A stretch of 18,468 nucleotides of DNA from Trichomonas tenax (taxonomy: Eukaryota; Parabasalia; Trichomonadida; Trichomonadidae): NCBI GenBank assembly GCA_023091735.1, contig JALKBU010001009.1:1-18468 (forward strand). The letters run 5' to 3'. Numbering within the stretch: the stretch's first letter is position 1; every line of letters begins with the position of its first letter. This document shows positions 8,084 to 16,859 of this stretch, piece after piece. The notes beneath the pieces are model-generated. The model did no database searches and had not been told where the DNA came from. It was given only the letters and a program-made list of their open reading frames with translations. The position numbers and the translations under genes are program-made.

Positions 8084-9448
8084 AACTAGAATATCGAAAT
8101 AATATTTTAATAATGTGCTCTAAAGTTGATTTGTGTTGATAAATAGTATTTGCATACACAGAATATCCTATATTTGCAATTTTATGGCTTATTTTCAAAT
8201 CTGACAGGTTCACTTACATCACATCACATTAAGTGTCAAATGAAAGATTAGAGAAAATATTTTGCTTTTAATTTCTTCATGTGTAATAGATATATACGAA
8301 AATGATAAGTGGATTATAATATCACATATATTATGCTATCTATGAATATGATAAAATACGATTTTTATATGTGATTTTTGATTATGTTTAGGTTATTGCT
8401 ATACTAGAGACAAATGGAAATACATAATAGAAGCCCATATGGCCGAAGCCTGCTGTGACCATTTTGAGCTCGAAATGTATAATACATAAAGCGTTAGCAA
8501 AAACGTCTTATAACTCGTCCATCTCAGCTTTCCGGATCAGAAATCGAGGATATGTCATTCTAAAAGAATATAGATATAAATGTATATCTATTGTTTTGAA
8601 TAAAAGCTTATTTTTACTCGAAATTATTTAAATTTTTAAAATATTTGCTAAACACTATAAAACACATGCACATAGACTCTACAAGGTTTAAAAATCTTAA
8701 ATACATCAAATCATCACTTTATGTTATAAATATTATATCACATTTTTTAAGTCGTTTCAAATTACTCCAACACACTATAAACATATTTGACACAATGTGC
8801 ACATTCTGTATCTAAAGTGATCTAAGTTATAACACACAACAGTTTTTTTACATGTCAAATTAATCACATTTTATTCGGCGAAATCTGGAATGAGTTAACT
8901 TTTTATATAAGCCATCAGATAGGATGACACAGTATGAAATATATAATATACATATCTATATATATATATATATTATACATTGGCATATATCAAAGATAAA
9001 CAACACACACCTCTGGTAAACGTTTGTTTTACAACATCAAATGGGTTACTTTTTGCAAAAAGAAAAGCAAACATCTCCACAAATAATTAATATAAACAAT
9101 CCAAACCAATGTAATGATAATAAAAAGAATCATATATAACTATTTATATCTATAAAAGTAAAAAATAATAAAAAATAAAATTAAATATACCTCATAACGA
9201 ATAATATTTTTAAGATCACACTCAGATTATAATATACACATACTATATATAATGATATTAGCACACAAAGTCTTCGCAGACAACTTTTGAAGCATTTTTG
9301 AGAAGTTCGAATCAATTGTGCACGGGCAACTTTATAGCGTTATATATCGTGCAATATATGCATTCACACCTTAGCACATATATGGAAGTATACAATATAG
9401 ATATATAAATATATGATTTTGTATATGGGCGTTATAAATGAAAAATAC

Positions 9449-9514
9449 ATATCAGTGATATCACTGATATTTAATTCATGCATTTCTTCATTAACAATAA
9501 GCATTTCTTCATTA
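9449..9514. repeat. 22-bp perfect palindrome followed by 14-bp direct repeats
   Basis: Bases 9449-9470 form a perfect palindrome whose half-site is ATATCAGTGAT. Immediately after it, GCATTTCTTCATTA occurs twice (9480-9493 and 9501-9514). A 22-bp perfect palindrome can arise by chance in AT-rich DNA but also fits a dimeric protein site. Confidence 0.6.
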
Positions 9515-10003
9515 GTAATCAATAAAGCTAATATTATATTTTTTCTTAATATTTAAAGAAATAAAAGAGAATTTTTAATAATTTAACAAATGAATAGCAT
9601 ATTCAAAAAAGAAATATCGATTTATTGAATAAATAGTAATTGAGGAATGAATCTATGGTAGTAGTAGAATCAAATTTTATGGAATACATGCGATTCAACG
9701 ATGGTTTGTAAATCGAATAAAAAATCACGTTTTCAAATTGATCGAAAATATCATGACATATTCGCGTATGCAATGTATGTAGGCTACAGCACTAACGCTT
9801 AACTTGATAAATTAATGCTTAGTAACGAAATATCGAGAGATGAAAATCACAAAATCCGATAATCTGCTAACAATGAGATATAACGTTGTAGCTAGGGCCG
9901 GCGCATATGCTAGTATAGAAGTAAGGTCTTAACATCAAGCATACATTGCTAAACAACAAAAATAGCCGTTTATTTGCAATTTGTCCATAGGACTCGAAAT
10001 TGA

Positions 10004-10951
10004 CTTATATATACTTCTTACCAAATTAATCAAATACTTCCAAAAGTTTCTATCTACCACATCGATTCAACGTACAAAATTATTTATAAAATTTTGGCTT
10101 ATTATGTTGTTTCTGTAAAATTTGAAATCAAAAGTAACAATGCAGGAAATATTAGCTATTGTCTCAAACGATTTTTTGACTGGTGTCAAATCATGCCAAA
10201 TTTCTTTTTGTCAGATTGCGCCAAACAGATATTTAATGGAATCAAATCACTTTTCCCAGATTGCAATATATTTTGGCATTTTATGTTACACAAAAACATT
10301 TTCAAGCGAAAACGCGCAACATTTACTTGACAGAATCACAGAAATTATCAAAGATGATCCAATAGCAAGAGAATACATGACAGATTAATGAATATTGCAT
10401 TATAAGCAATGGGTGATTACAGAAAAACTGCCAGGAATGCCGTTGGTGAACAACCTTTCCGAGTCGTTGTTTAGGAAGATCAAATATTTTGATTTTGGTG
10501 GACAGCTCCATATATCCCTGGATGAGTTCATTTACAAATTAATCAAAATAGTTTCGCCGTCATATGAAATTTTATTATCGAATGATCTCGTTGCTAATAA
10601 GCGAATTGTTCCAATTGAAAACAAAATAAGGAAGATAAACAAGGAGGAAAAGGATACACAAGTGGAACAAGTCAAGCAACTAATTGCGCAAATTTCGAAA
10701 CTGTTGTATACTTCGGCAAACGTTGGTGTCCTTCTTAATGTCTTAAAACCGGTTGTACCTACAGTCACAAAGATCACTGACATTGAGAAATATATGATAT
10801 TGTTATGATGAAGTACAATCTTTCGGCTGAAAAGAACATCAAAATTTTGAAAGAGATCTCGGATTTCATTCAAGGGCCACCTGCAAAGGTATTGAAATTA
10901 TGGGAAAGCAAATTAAGCGAGATCAAGAAAAAATATGATTTCGAAATTTAA
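10004..10951 (+). pseudogene. Mutator-like (MULE) transposase, degenerate
   Basis: Three frames together read like a MULE DDE transposase. The first catalytic Asp is in YHIDSTYK (codon 10064-10066), the second in FFLSDCAKQIFNG (10214-10216), followed by the usual C/W...H block (CNIFWHFMLHKNI). The acidic third residue is in NNLSESLFRKIK (Glu, 10461-10463). The gene is broken. There is a frame change between about 10280 and 10325, tandem stops TAA TGA at 10386-10391, and another break at 10806-10808, after which a 48-residue Lys-rich frame (10805-10951) may be the C-terminus. The N-terminal DNA-binding part is missing or unrecognisable. The lost frame means no active enzyme. I could not define terminal inverted repeats for the element. 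Confidence 0.75.
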
Positions 10952-11011
10952 GAAATTTTTTTATTAATGAAAATTAGAATAAAATATTTATTTTACAATA
11001 AGTGTAGCATA

Positions 11012-11230
11012 ATGTTTGGAAGGAATTCGATTGCTCAAGGAAGAATCGAAATGATTCAATCACTAAAAGCGACATATACAACCATGGATGCTTCATTCAA
11101 GCTTGGATGCAGCAGCAGATGTCGCTTGCTTGCGTGATTCGAAGCAGTTCGGCGCCTGAAAGCAGAATCGAAATTATTCGATCACAAAAGGCAACTTTAT
11201 GCTTGCATGGCTGCGTGCATCAAGAAAAAC
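11012..11230 (+). repeat. Degenerate ~122-bp tandem repeat with coding look
   Basis: AGAATCGAAATGATTCAATC starting at 11042 and AGAATCGAAATTATTCGATC starting at 11164 are diverged copies, and the similarity continues for about 30 bp into the AAAAG-GCAAC stretch. Read on the plus strand they give RIEMIQSLKATY and RIEIIRSQKATL. The first copy lies in a 41-codon frame (11012-11137) that starts with MFGRNSIAQG. This may be an old repeat-protein relic or the flank of the MULE. No family is recognised. Confidence 0.45.
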
Positions 11231-11355
11231 TACAGTAGAAGAACCAATATAGCTTGAACTGAAGAACTAACTCATTCATTTTTACCTCAAAGTGGCCGTT
11301 TTTTGCGGTAAAAACAAATGTCAATTTTTCTATCTCTTTTTTTAAATTTTTTATT

Positions 11356-11384
11356 TTACATGTCATTTCTAACTTTACATGTCA
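11356..11384. promoter_or_regulatory. Two TTACATGTCA upstream motifs of the RalGAP-like gene
   Basis: TTACATGTCA occurs at 11356-11365 and 11375-11384, 81-90 and 62-71 bp before the ATG at 11446. A weaker ATGTCACG follows at about 11394. The pair spacing (19 bp) and the position resemble the arrangement upstream of the WD40 gene (38 bp apart). I infer a promoter element. Confidence 0.45.
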
Positions 11385-11445
11385 GAAAACATAATGTCAC
11401 GTTTTACAAAAAGTAGGTTACTCTTTTCTCGAACCTCTACTTCTT

Positions 11446-14400
11446 ATGTTAAAGTTTTTGAAAGAAAAAGAATTGTTGACAGAGGACAAAGACTGTTACT
11501 CCCTGTCGACGGTTCCTGTTAATGTTGCTGAAGCTGCATCGAAAATTTTCATGGCTGATTTCAAAAATAGAAGGGAGCAACTTGATTTAACAAAAAAGAA
11601 ACGCGTTAAATTCATTATGGAGTTCGTTGCCGTCGCATTCGGCTTTGAAATCGCAGACCACGTGCATATTGATGCCGCCACGAAAATATACGGAAGTTGG
11701 TTCAAGAATCTCAGCATGTTCGGAAACCAGAAGAGACAGAACAAGTTTATCAAAAGAATGCTCAAACACATGACTCAGCCTTTCCAATTTAGAACAGCAA
11801 CATCAAAAGAGATGTTTGAAGCCGATTTCTATCCAATTTTGATGGAAATTCTTCAAATCTATGATGATTTCGCTACAAATTCGGGCTCTATTTTGGAAAA
11901 AGACAGCTGGGAAGTTTTATTCAAATGTCTTCTCGGTATAACAAACTCCATTATCTTATTCCGCTATGAAAAACTCATGAAGGAGGAACTCCAAGTGAAT
12001 CTCCGTCAAAAAGCAATCAATGTTTTCTTCCACATTTGTTTGATTGCGGGAACGTTTGAACCTGCAATTTGGTCCTTGTTTACAGAATATTGCAAGAATT
12101 GGTCCATCAACATTGACTTTATTCATGTCTGGGGTAGCTATATCCGCAAACTTACAAATATTGTATTTTCAAGAGTCTTAAAATTCCAAACAGATGAAAA
12201 GATCGATGGTGGAGTCTTTGTCAACGGTAAGGAAATCGATTCAAAATCACTCAATTTCATTTATCATAATTTCTTATATTGCATTAACTTCGACAATACA
12301 CTCCAATCACCAGCTAATATGTTTAGCTTCCAGCAGATCATTCTGAAAATCCTCAATGATTACTCCGCATTTGCACAGAAAACTTCAACGTTTTATATTC
12401 CACGTCTCCCTTCGAAATCGTTCCTCCAGATGTTCGGCCCAGCAATTACACACGTCAATCTTAAGCTTCCTGCTGATTTTGATGAAGGATTTGCAACAAT
12501 GCTCGGTTCAATCTTATTATCAGCGGCAAACCTTCAATTCCCACAAAACGATGACACAAGATGCAAATTGCTTCAGCTCGCCTACAGTTTCGCTAAGCTT
12601 GGAAGGCCACAACTCGTTGCTTCATATCTTTATCACGGATCTCAAGTTTTTAGCAATTGGAACGATTTCCTTCCGTATATGTCAGAAGGCGTTCTGATGT
12701 TTATTCCAAAGATTGACTACAAGAAGGCAACAAGATTTGACGTAGGAGCTTTATTTAATGCAGCTACATCAATGTTCATTTCAGCATCAGAAATCTATTC
12801 GAGAGCTAACAACGATTTCTCATTAATTTCGAATGCTTTCCAGAAACTTTTCTCAGAAACTCCACACGATTCAAATAAGATCGCTTTATTAACATACGCA
12901 ACACAGTTCGAGTCCATTAACATCCTCGCTAAGATCGCAGAAGTATTTTCATTACAAAATATTCGCAAAAATTCTACAGAAGATTCAGTTCCTTATTATT
13001 GCAGTTTGATTACTCTCGTTGGCACAATTGCACGCTACAAACCAGAGTACATCGATATGGTCAATCAACTCCGTTTAATTCCACAGATTACAACAGCAGT
13101 CACAACTTCAGATATTCGCAAGCTTAAGGATTCCGATTTATGCATCGCTGCAACACTTCTCTTCATCTATTCCATCATCGAATATTGCAACAACGTTCTT
13201 AACATAAGAGAGAACGTCGACGCAGTCTTCGAGTTCGCAACATTCGTTCAGAAGATGATCGACAACGATAAGAAAGTTCCAGTCAAGAACAAACGCCTCA
13301 TTAAGAGCCTCTTGACAACAGTCTATGCCAGAATCAACATCCACTTTCCTTCATACGAAGTCTTCACAAGAGTTCAAGGTGACATTTGCGGTACAGAAGC
13401 TGATATCACTGCTAAGTACAACATGACAGGCTGCAGAAAATATTACTTCACTATTTCTAACTCCCTTCTTATCACTTTCTTGGAAATGCCAAACGGCGCT
13501 TCACCAATTGTTATCCTTGTTCGTGGTCCATTCGGCAGAATCGCATGGCTCATCCAGGATAACTTCAAGGCTGACCAGGAAGCAGTTTTATCTAATCAGC
13601 TGAAGCCACTCGAACTCAAGGCACCAGAACCATTACAGACAGAAGCATATGAACCAGCGGAAAGCCAGGAAGTTCCAATTGGAATTCCAAAGGTCGAAAT
13701 CTCTGGTTATTCAGAGGCAGACAAAGCTCTTAATGATAAATTCGTTCAGATCTTCACTAAGTGGCTTTCAATCGATGACTACGGTTTCATGGAGAAGTTT
13801 GGTAAGGAAAATCCATATCTCAGGCCACGCGTCGTCGATTTCTTGCTCACTCTCGGCGTTCTCGACACAAGCAACAAGCTTAAGGTCATTGCTCAACGTG
13901 ATCGCACACAAGTCACAAAGATCATCAAAGCATTTGATAAGTTAGACCGTATTCCAAAAGTTCCAGTCCAAATTTCACATATCACATTAAATGACAAGGA
14001 GTTGCCAAACGGTCCAATCAGAAACTCCGATAAAATGGCGCAGTTCATGTCCAATCTCGGTGAAACGATGAGAATCGATGGAAAGAATATTGCAACAATG
14101 CCAATTGCTGCCGGCTATGCCAAATTCGTTGATTCCGAGAATGATTTCTCAATTAGAATTATTTTCAACGAGAGCGGATATGATTTCGTTGTTCCTTCAA
14201 TAAGAAAGCAACTGATCACTATCGCACCAATAGGAAACGGCTTCTATCATGTTGGCGAGAAGAGTGCTGCACGTGAAGGTGTTTCACCATTCTCTAAGGG
14301 CTTTGAGTTCATTGTCTCATTGAAGACATTCAGGTTCATGCTCGCTGCAACAATCGACTCGTCTGTTAGATATGTCGGCAAGTTCGATTGCTTCGATGTC

Positions 14401-14496
14401 TGTTCGAAGCGCAGAGAGATGTTCAAGTCCTTAACAGATGCAAAGGTCATGGATGATCTCGCGGCTCTCTCGGTTCTTGAGTTCAAGGTTGTATAA
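11446..14496 (+). CDS. RalGAP-beta-like Rap/Ran-GAP family protein
   Basis: A 1016-residue protein. Residues 1 to about 260 match the conserved N-terminal region of RalGAP subunits: a long helical array with DSWEVLFKCLLGITNSI, then EPAIWSLFTEYCKNWSINID and a WGSYIRKLTNIVFSRVL stretch. A helical middle follows. Near 640-710 is the block typical of the RalGAP/tuberin group (YYFTISNSLLITFLEMPNG, then IVILVRGPFGRIAWLIQD), then a Glu/Pro-rich linker. Residues about 762-1016 are Rap-GAP-like: VDFLLTLGVLDTSN, KVIAQRDRTQVTKII, and the AGYAKFVDSENDFSIRIIF strand region. The catalytic GND asparagine motif of Rap-type GAPs is absent where it should follow RKQLITIAPI, as expected for the non-catalytic beta subunit. 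It probably partners an alpha subunit encoded elsewhere and acts on a Ras-like GTPase at membranes or in the cytosol. It is shorter than animal RALGAPB (about 1500 residues). Codon use shifts to C/G-ending codons in the second half. Confidence 0.8.
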   Translation: MLKFLKEKELLTEDKDCYSLSTVPVNVAEAASKIFMADFKNRREQLDLTKKKRVKFIMEFVAVAFGFEIADHVHIDAATKIYGSWFKNLSMFGNQKRQNKFIKRMLKHMTQPFQFRTATSKEMFEADFYPILMEILQIYDDFATNSGSILEKDSWEVLFKCLLGITNSIILFRYEKLMKEELQVNLRQKAINVFFHICLIAGTFEPAIWSLFTEYCKNWSINIDFIHVWGSYIRKLTNIVFSRVLKFQTDEKIDGGVFVNGKEIDSKSLNFIYHNFLYCINFDNTLQSPANMFSFQQIILKILNDYSAFAQKTSTFYIPRLPSKSFLQMFGPAITHVNLKLPADFDEGFATMLGSILLSAANLQFPQNDDTRCKLLQLAYSFAKLGRPQLVASYLYHGSQVFSNWNDFLPYMSEGVLMFIPKIDYKKATRFDVGALFNAATSMFISASEIYSRANNDFSLISNAFQKLFSETPHDSNKIALLTYATQFESINILAKIAEVFSLQNIRKNSTEDSVPYYCSLITLVGTIARYKPEYIDMVNQLRLIPQITTAVTTSDIRKLKDSDLCIAATLLFIYSIIEYCNNVLNIRENVDAVFEFATFVQKMIDNDKKVPVKNKRLIKSLLTTVYARINIHFPSYEVFTRVQGDICGTEADITAKYNMTGCRKYYFTISNSLLITFLEMPNGASPIVILVRGPFGRIAWLIQDNFKADQEAVLSNQLKPLELKAPEPLQTEAYEPAESQEVPIGIPKVEISGYSEADKALNDKFVQIFTKWLSIDDYGFMEKFGKENPYLRPRVVDFLLTLGVLDTSNKLKVIAQRDRTQVTKIIKAFDKLDRIPKVPVQISHITLNDKELPNGPIRNSDKMAQFMSNLGETMRIDGKNIATMPIAAGYAKFVDSENDFSIRIIFNESGYDFVVPSIRKQLITIAPIGNGFYHVGEKSAAREGVSPFSKGFEFIVSLKTFRFMLAATIDSSVRYVGKFDCFDVCSKRREMFKSLTDAKVMDDLAALSVLEFKVV

Positions 14497-14632
14497 TTAT
14501 TTATTATTTATTTCACATTTGTCAATAAAAGTTATATCGTATATTATTGATTTTGTTATCTAAAAACATAATATAGTGTTAAACGAAAAACACAAAATAT
14601 ACAATTTATAACAATAATTTTTTTGGAAGAGG
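14497..14632. terminator. Shared 3' region of convergent genes
   Basis: The RalGAP-like gene (plus) and the GT47 gene (minus) end 136 bp apart, tail to tail. The plus strand has AATAAAA at about 14524-14530. The minus strand has a TATAAA about 20-30 bases after the GT47 stop. Trichomonads use a UAAA-type poly(A) signal close to the stop codon, so these are plausible signals, but such words are common in AT-rich DNA. Confidence 0.3.
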
Positions 14633-15715
14633 TTAAGCAGCCCCAAACACGTTTGGTTCTCTAAATATATCATCAATAATCTTCGTTCTTCTTGTTGGCA
14701 GCCAGGAAAGCAGTTTCATGTACAATGACCATGCGAAAGCCCAAACATATTCTCCATCATTCGATGTCATCGATAACATCTTTCGCGCTTCTTTCATTGC
14801 AGGATATATTTCATCGAAATGGAGTCTGAGCTTTGATGGAATAATAATAGCTTTCTCTGGCGAATTCTCGTCAAGATGAACAACAAATTTTGTATAATCT
14901 ATAAGTTCGCTTTCGAATGGAAATCTCATAACATTGTTAAAAACAATTGGAATCGATAATGAATTTAAAGCATCATAAAATTGTTGTGCCATTGGAGATT
15001 CACATGCAGAAACAATTGAAAATGTATGTGTTTCGATGCCTTTCAGTGCTTCTTCTTTAGTTTCGTAAAGATCGAACTCCGAATTATCTTTTAGTGCATC
15101 TTTCAACTGTTTTCTGATTTTAATATTCTGCGGTAAGCAGTTGTCTGTGGAGACATCAACTGCAACTTTATCTATCTTATTTTTTGTATCTTCAACAAAA
15201 TTCGATAACGGTTTTAGAGGGAGAACTAAATTCTTCGCAAAAACCCATGTTTTGACGCTCTCACCTTCAACCACGAAGCCCTCAGTCAACATGTGGCCTG
15301 GATGCTCTAAAAATAGTGATTTTGTTATGCACGTTTCGTTATTTGGATATTTTCCTTGTAGGAAGATGTGGTTGGCGCCATGGTATTCATCGTAATACGG
15401 CCCAACTGATTTCAAGTATGAAACGAAACCATTGAATTCGTCGTTTGTTAATTCGGACAAAGAAATTGGAACTAAGAAGAGATCCGCTTCCTTTGGATTG
15501 TCATAGTTGAGGCTTGAGTTTTTAACGAGATTTTGTAGTTCGTTTTCTAAATAATATCGCGTATTCGCAGATCTTGATAAAAATCTTGAAGGAAAATTAT
15601 TTGCTGGATACACGTAAATGTTAAGAGGAGGCCAATCATAGTCCTCGGCGATTCTTCGAAGTATCGGAAGGTCCAATCTATTCGATGTTTGTGCGAGGAA
15701 AAGGAAAGATAACAT
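14633..15715 (-). CDS. Exostosin/GT47-like glycosyltransferase
   Basis: A 360-residue protein with an ATG at 15715. It has a short hydrophobic start (MLSFLFLAQTS), possibly a weak signal peptide or anchor. Exostosin-family marks follow in order: WPPLNIYVYPANNFPSRF at about residues 28-45, EADLFLVPISLSEL at about 77-90, and YYDEYHGANHIFLQGKYP at about 109-126 (the G-x-DH/NH site of the family). The C-terminal nucleotide-sugar region is FSIVSACESPMAQQFYDALN followed by SIPIVFNNVMRFPFESELID and FVVHLDENS. This fits GT47, enzymes that extend glycans in the secretory pathway. In trichomonads the product might be surface glycoconjugates, but donor and acceptor cannot be read from the sequence. The length is near the minimum for the family and only one GT domain is present. 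A TTACACGTCA motif lies 19-28 bp upstream. Confidence 0.8.
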   Translation of the reverse strand: MLSFLFLAQTSNRLDLPILRRIAEDYDWPPLNIYVYPANNFPSRFLSRSANTRYYLENELQNLVKNSSLNYDNPKEADLFLVPISLSELTNDEFNGFVSYLKSVGPYYDEYHGANHIFLQGKYPNNETCITKSLFLEHPGHMLTEGFVVEGESVKTWVFAKNLVLPLKPLSNFVEDTKNKIDKVAVDVSTDNCLPQNIKIRKQLKDALKDNSEFDLYETKEEALKGIETHTFSIVSACESPMAQQFYDALNSLSIPIVFNNVMRFPFESELIDYTKFVVHLDENSPEKAIIIPSKLRLHFDEIYPAMKEARKMLSMTSNDGEYVWAFAWSLYMKLLSWLPTRRTKIIDDIFREPNVFGAA

Positions 15716-16280
15716 TTTGACAAAATTTGTACTTTACACGTCAAAATATTATTTGATATGTAAACTTGCAAATCTGCCAAGTAAAATTTTTCATATTTCG
15801 AACATTTCATTCTTTAGATTTATGGTTTAAGCATTGGTTCAATAAACATATTCCATTTAGTACATGATTTCTATATCATGCAGGATTGCTATACTATGAT
15901 TTATTAAGTTATTATCTATGGACTAATTATCAGGAATAACTTGAAATATTAAATGATATTTAAGCAATGATGCTGTAATATAATATCTTTTTAAGTATAT
16001 ACTGCATATGATTCAATAACTGTAAATGGTTTAAATATGATTTTAATGGCGAAACCTTGAACAAGCAAACTTGAATACTAAAAATTATTGGCTGATAAAT
16101 GTTTGATGTGGCTGCATTGGAGAGAAAGTATTGATATGCAACATTTTTTATTGAATGTGTATAAAATTATATGCTATTAAAATATTCTTGATATCGTTCG
16201 ATTTGAGAGCGATTTATTACTTTCTAATAACAAAACAACATTATATTATAATAATAGGTAAAAGAAAGAATATTATCAAA
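15716..16280. other. Intergenic region between GT47 and TEX264-like genes
   Basis: About 560 bp of AT-rich DNA between two genes on the same strand, holding the GT47 promoter and the 3' end of the TEX264-like transcript. A TTACACGTCA element is at 15734-15743, 19-28 bp upstream of the GT47 ATG. No further gene, RNA or repeat is seen. Confidence 0.5.
15734..15743. promoter_or_regulatory. TTACACGTCA upstream motif of the GT47 gene
   Basis: A single variant of the motif seen twice upstream of the WD40 and RalGAP-like genes (read from the minus strand as TGACGTGTAA). It lies 19-28 bp before the start codon, closer than at the other genes. Shared-element status is inferred. Confidence 0.4.
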
Positions 16281-16859
16281 TTAATACAAAATTCCTTTGC
16301 CTTGAGTACGCATTCCAACTAACGTTATCTGACTGTTGTAGTTAATTTCGATATATGGTCCATAACGTTTCTGTTTCGCTGTCTTAAACCAAGATTCAAT
16401 AGCTTTTACATGTTTTGATGCCGAAATAGTTAAATCTTTGAATGTTTTCATTGGGTAGCATGCCTCAATGACAGGACCGATTTCAATTCCTTCAGCTTTT
16501 ATCGAATTATCTGGACCGTATGGTATTTTAGTTGTTTTTATGTCATCACCCTTTATTATCTTTCCTATGATCATTTTTGTGGCCTTTTTCTTATCGAAAT
16601 TGTTTTCGTAGAACATTCGAACAGATGGCGCACTAGAATAATCTTTTCCATCATTGACCTGTGAAAGAAGTGTCTCCAGTTCACACGTCTTTTCGTATGT
16701 TTCGGTATAATTGCATTTCACTTGTTGATAAATTAAAAATATTGGCATAATTTTAGATGGCTTCACCTTTATCTTCGGACGCGTGAAGAACTTTATAGCG
16801 TACAAAACTATTATCAAACCAACAGTCAGACCCAATACAAATTCGGGTGAAATCTCCAT
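16281..16859 (-). CDS. TEX264-like membrane-anchored GyrI-domain protein
   Basis: A 192-residue protein. An N-terminal membrane segment (FVLGLTVGLIIVLYAIKFF, residues 7-25) is followed by a basic stop-transfer stretch (RPKIKVKPSK). The rest matches the GyrI-like domain of TEX264 in order: the Y-x-E-T segment (CNYTETYEKTCELE), a VRMFYENNFDKKK strand like the human VYYDNP region, an MIIGKIIKGDD strand, and IEACYPMKTFKDLTISASKH then VKAIESWFKTAKQKRYGPYI and EINYNSQITLVGMR. Human TEX264 is an ER-phagy receptor anchored in the ER with a long disordered tail carrying the LC3-interacting motif. Here the protein ends about seven residues after the domain (TQGKGILY), so that tail is missing. Function could therefore be autophagy-independent, for example ligand or protein binding at the ER. 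Homology is fairly sure, function is inferred. Confidence 0.75.
   Translation of the reverse strand: MEISPEFVLGLTVGLIIVLYAIKFFTRPKIKVKPSKIMPIFLIYQQVKCNYTETYEKTCELETLLSQVNDGKDYSSAPSVRMFYENNFDKKKATKMIIGKIIKGDDIKTTKIPYGPDNSIKAEGIEIGPVIEACYPMKTFKDLTISASKHVKAIESWFKTAKQKRYGPYIEINYNSQITLVGMRTQGKGILY

Larger units (their letters stand above)
7197..10003. other. 2.8-kb AT-rich intergenic stretch with palindromes
   Basis: No complete gene is seen on either strand. The DNA is strongly AT-rich with many short TA tracts, including a TA microsatellite at about 8953-8977. Structured sites inside it are listed separately (7633-7674, 7989-8083, 9449-9514). A less AT-rich island at about 8430-8560 shows two short plus-strand open frames in different registers that could be a protein relic, but no family is recognised. 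A minus-strand frame at 7781-8056 overlaps the hairpin at 7989-8083 and I do not count it as a gene. An isolated TTACATGTCA is present at 8848-8857. A short plus-strand frame at about 9665-9810 might be an N-terminal remnant of the MULE downstream. Confidence 0.5.

Noticed and set aside
8440..8560. Possible 5S rRNA-like stretch (GGCCGAAGCC...)
   Set aside because: The conserved internal promoter boxes and stems of 5S rRNA are not present.
8953..8977. TA-rich stretch as a CRISPR-like or centromeric repeat
   Set aside because: It is a simple TA microsatellite with no regular spacers.
9295..9325. GTTCGAATC, like a tRNA T-loop
   Set aside because: The flanking bases do not form a 5-bp T-stem and no acceptor or anticodon arm can be drawn around it.
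10532..10873. 113-residue minus-strand ORF
   Set aside because: It is antisense to the C-terminal part of the MULE transposase, which has the recognisable motifs.
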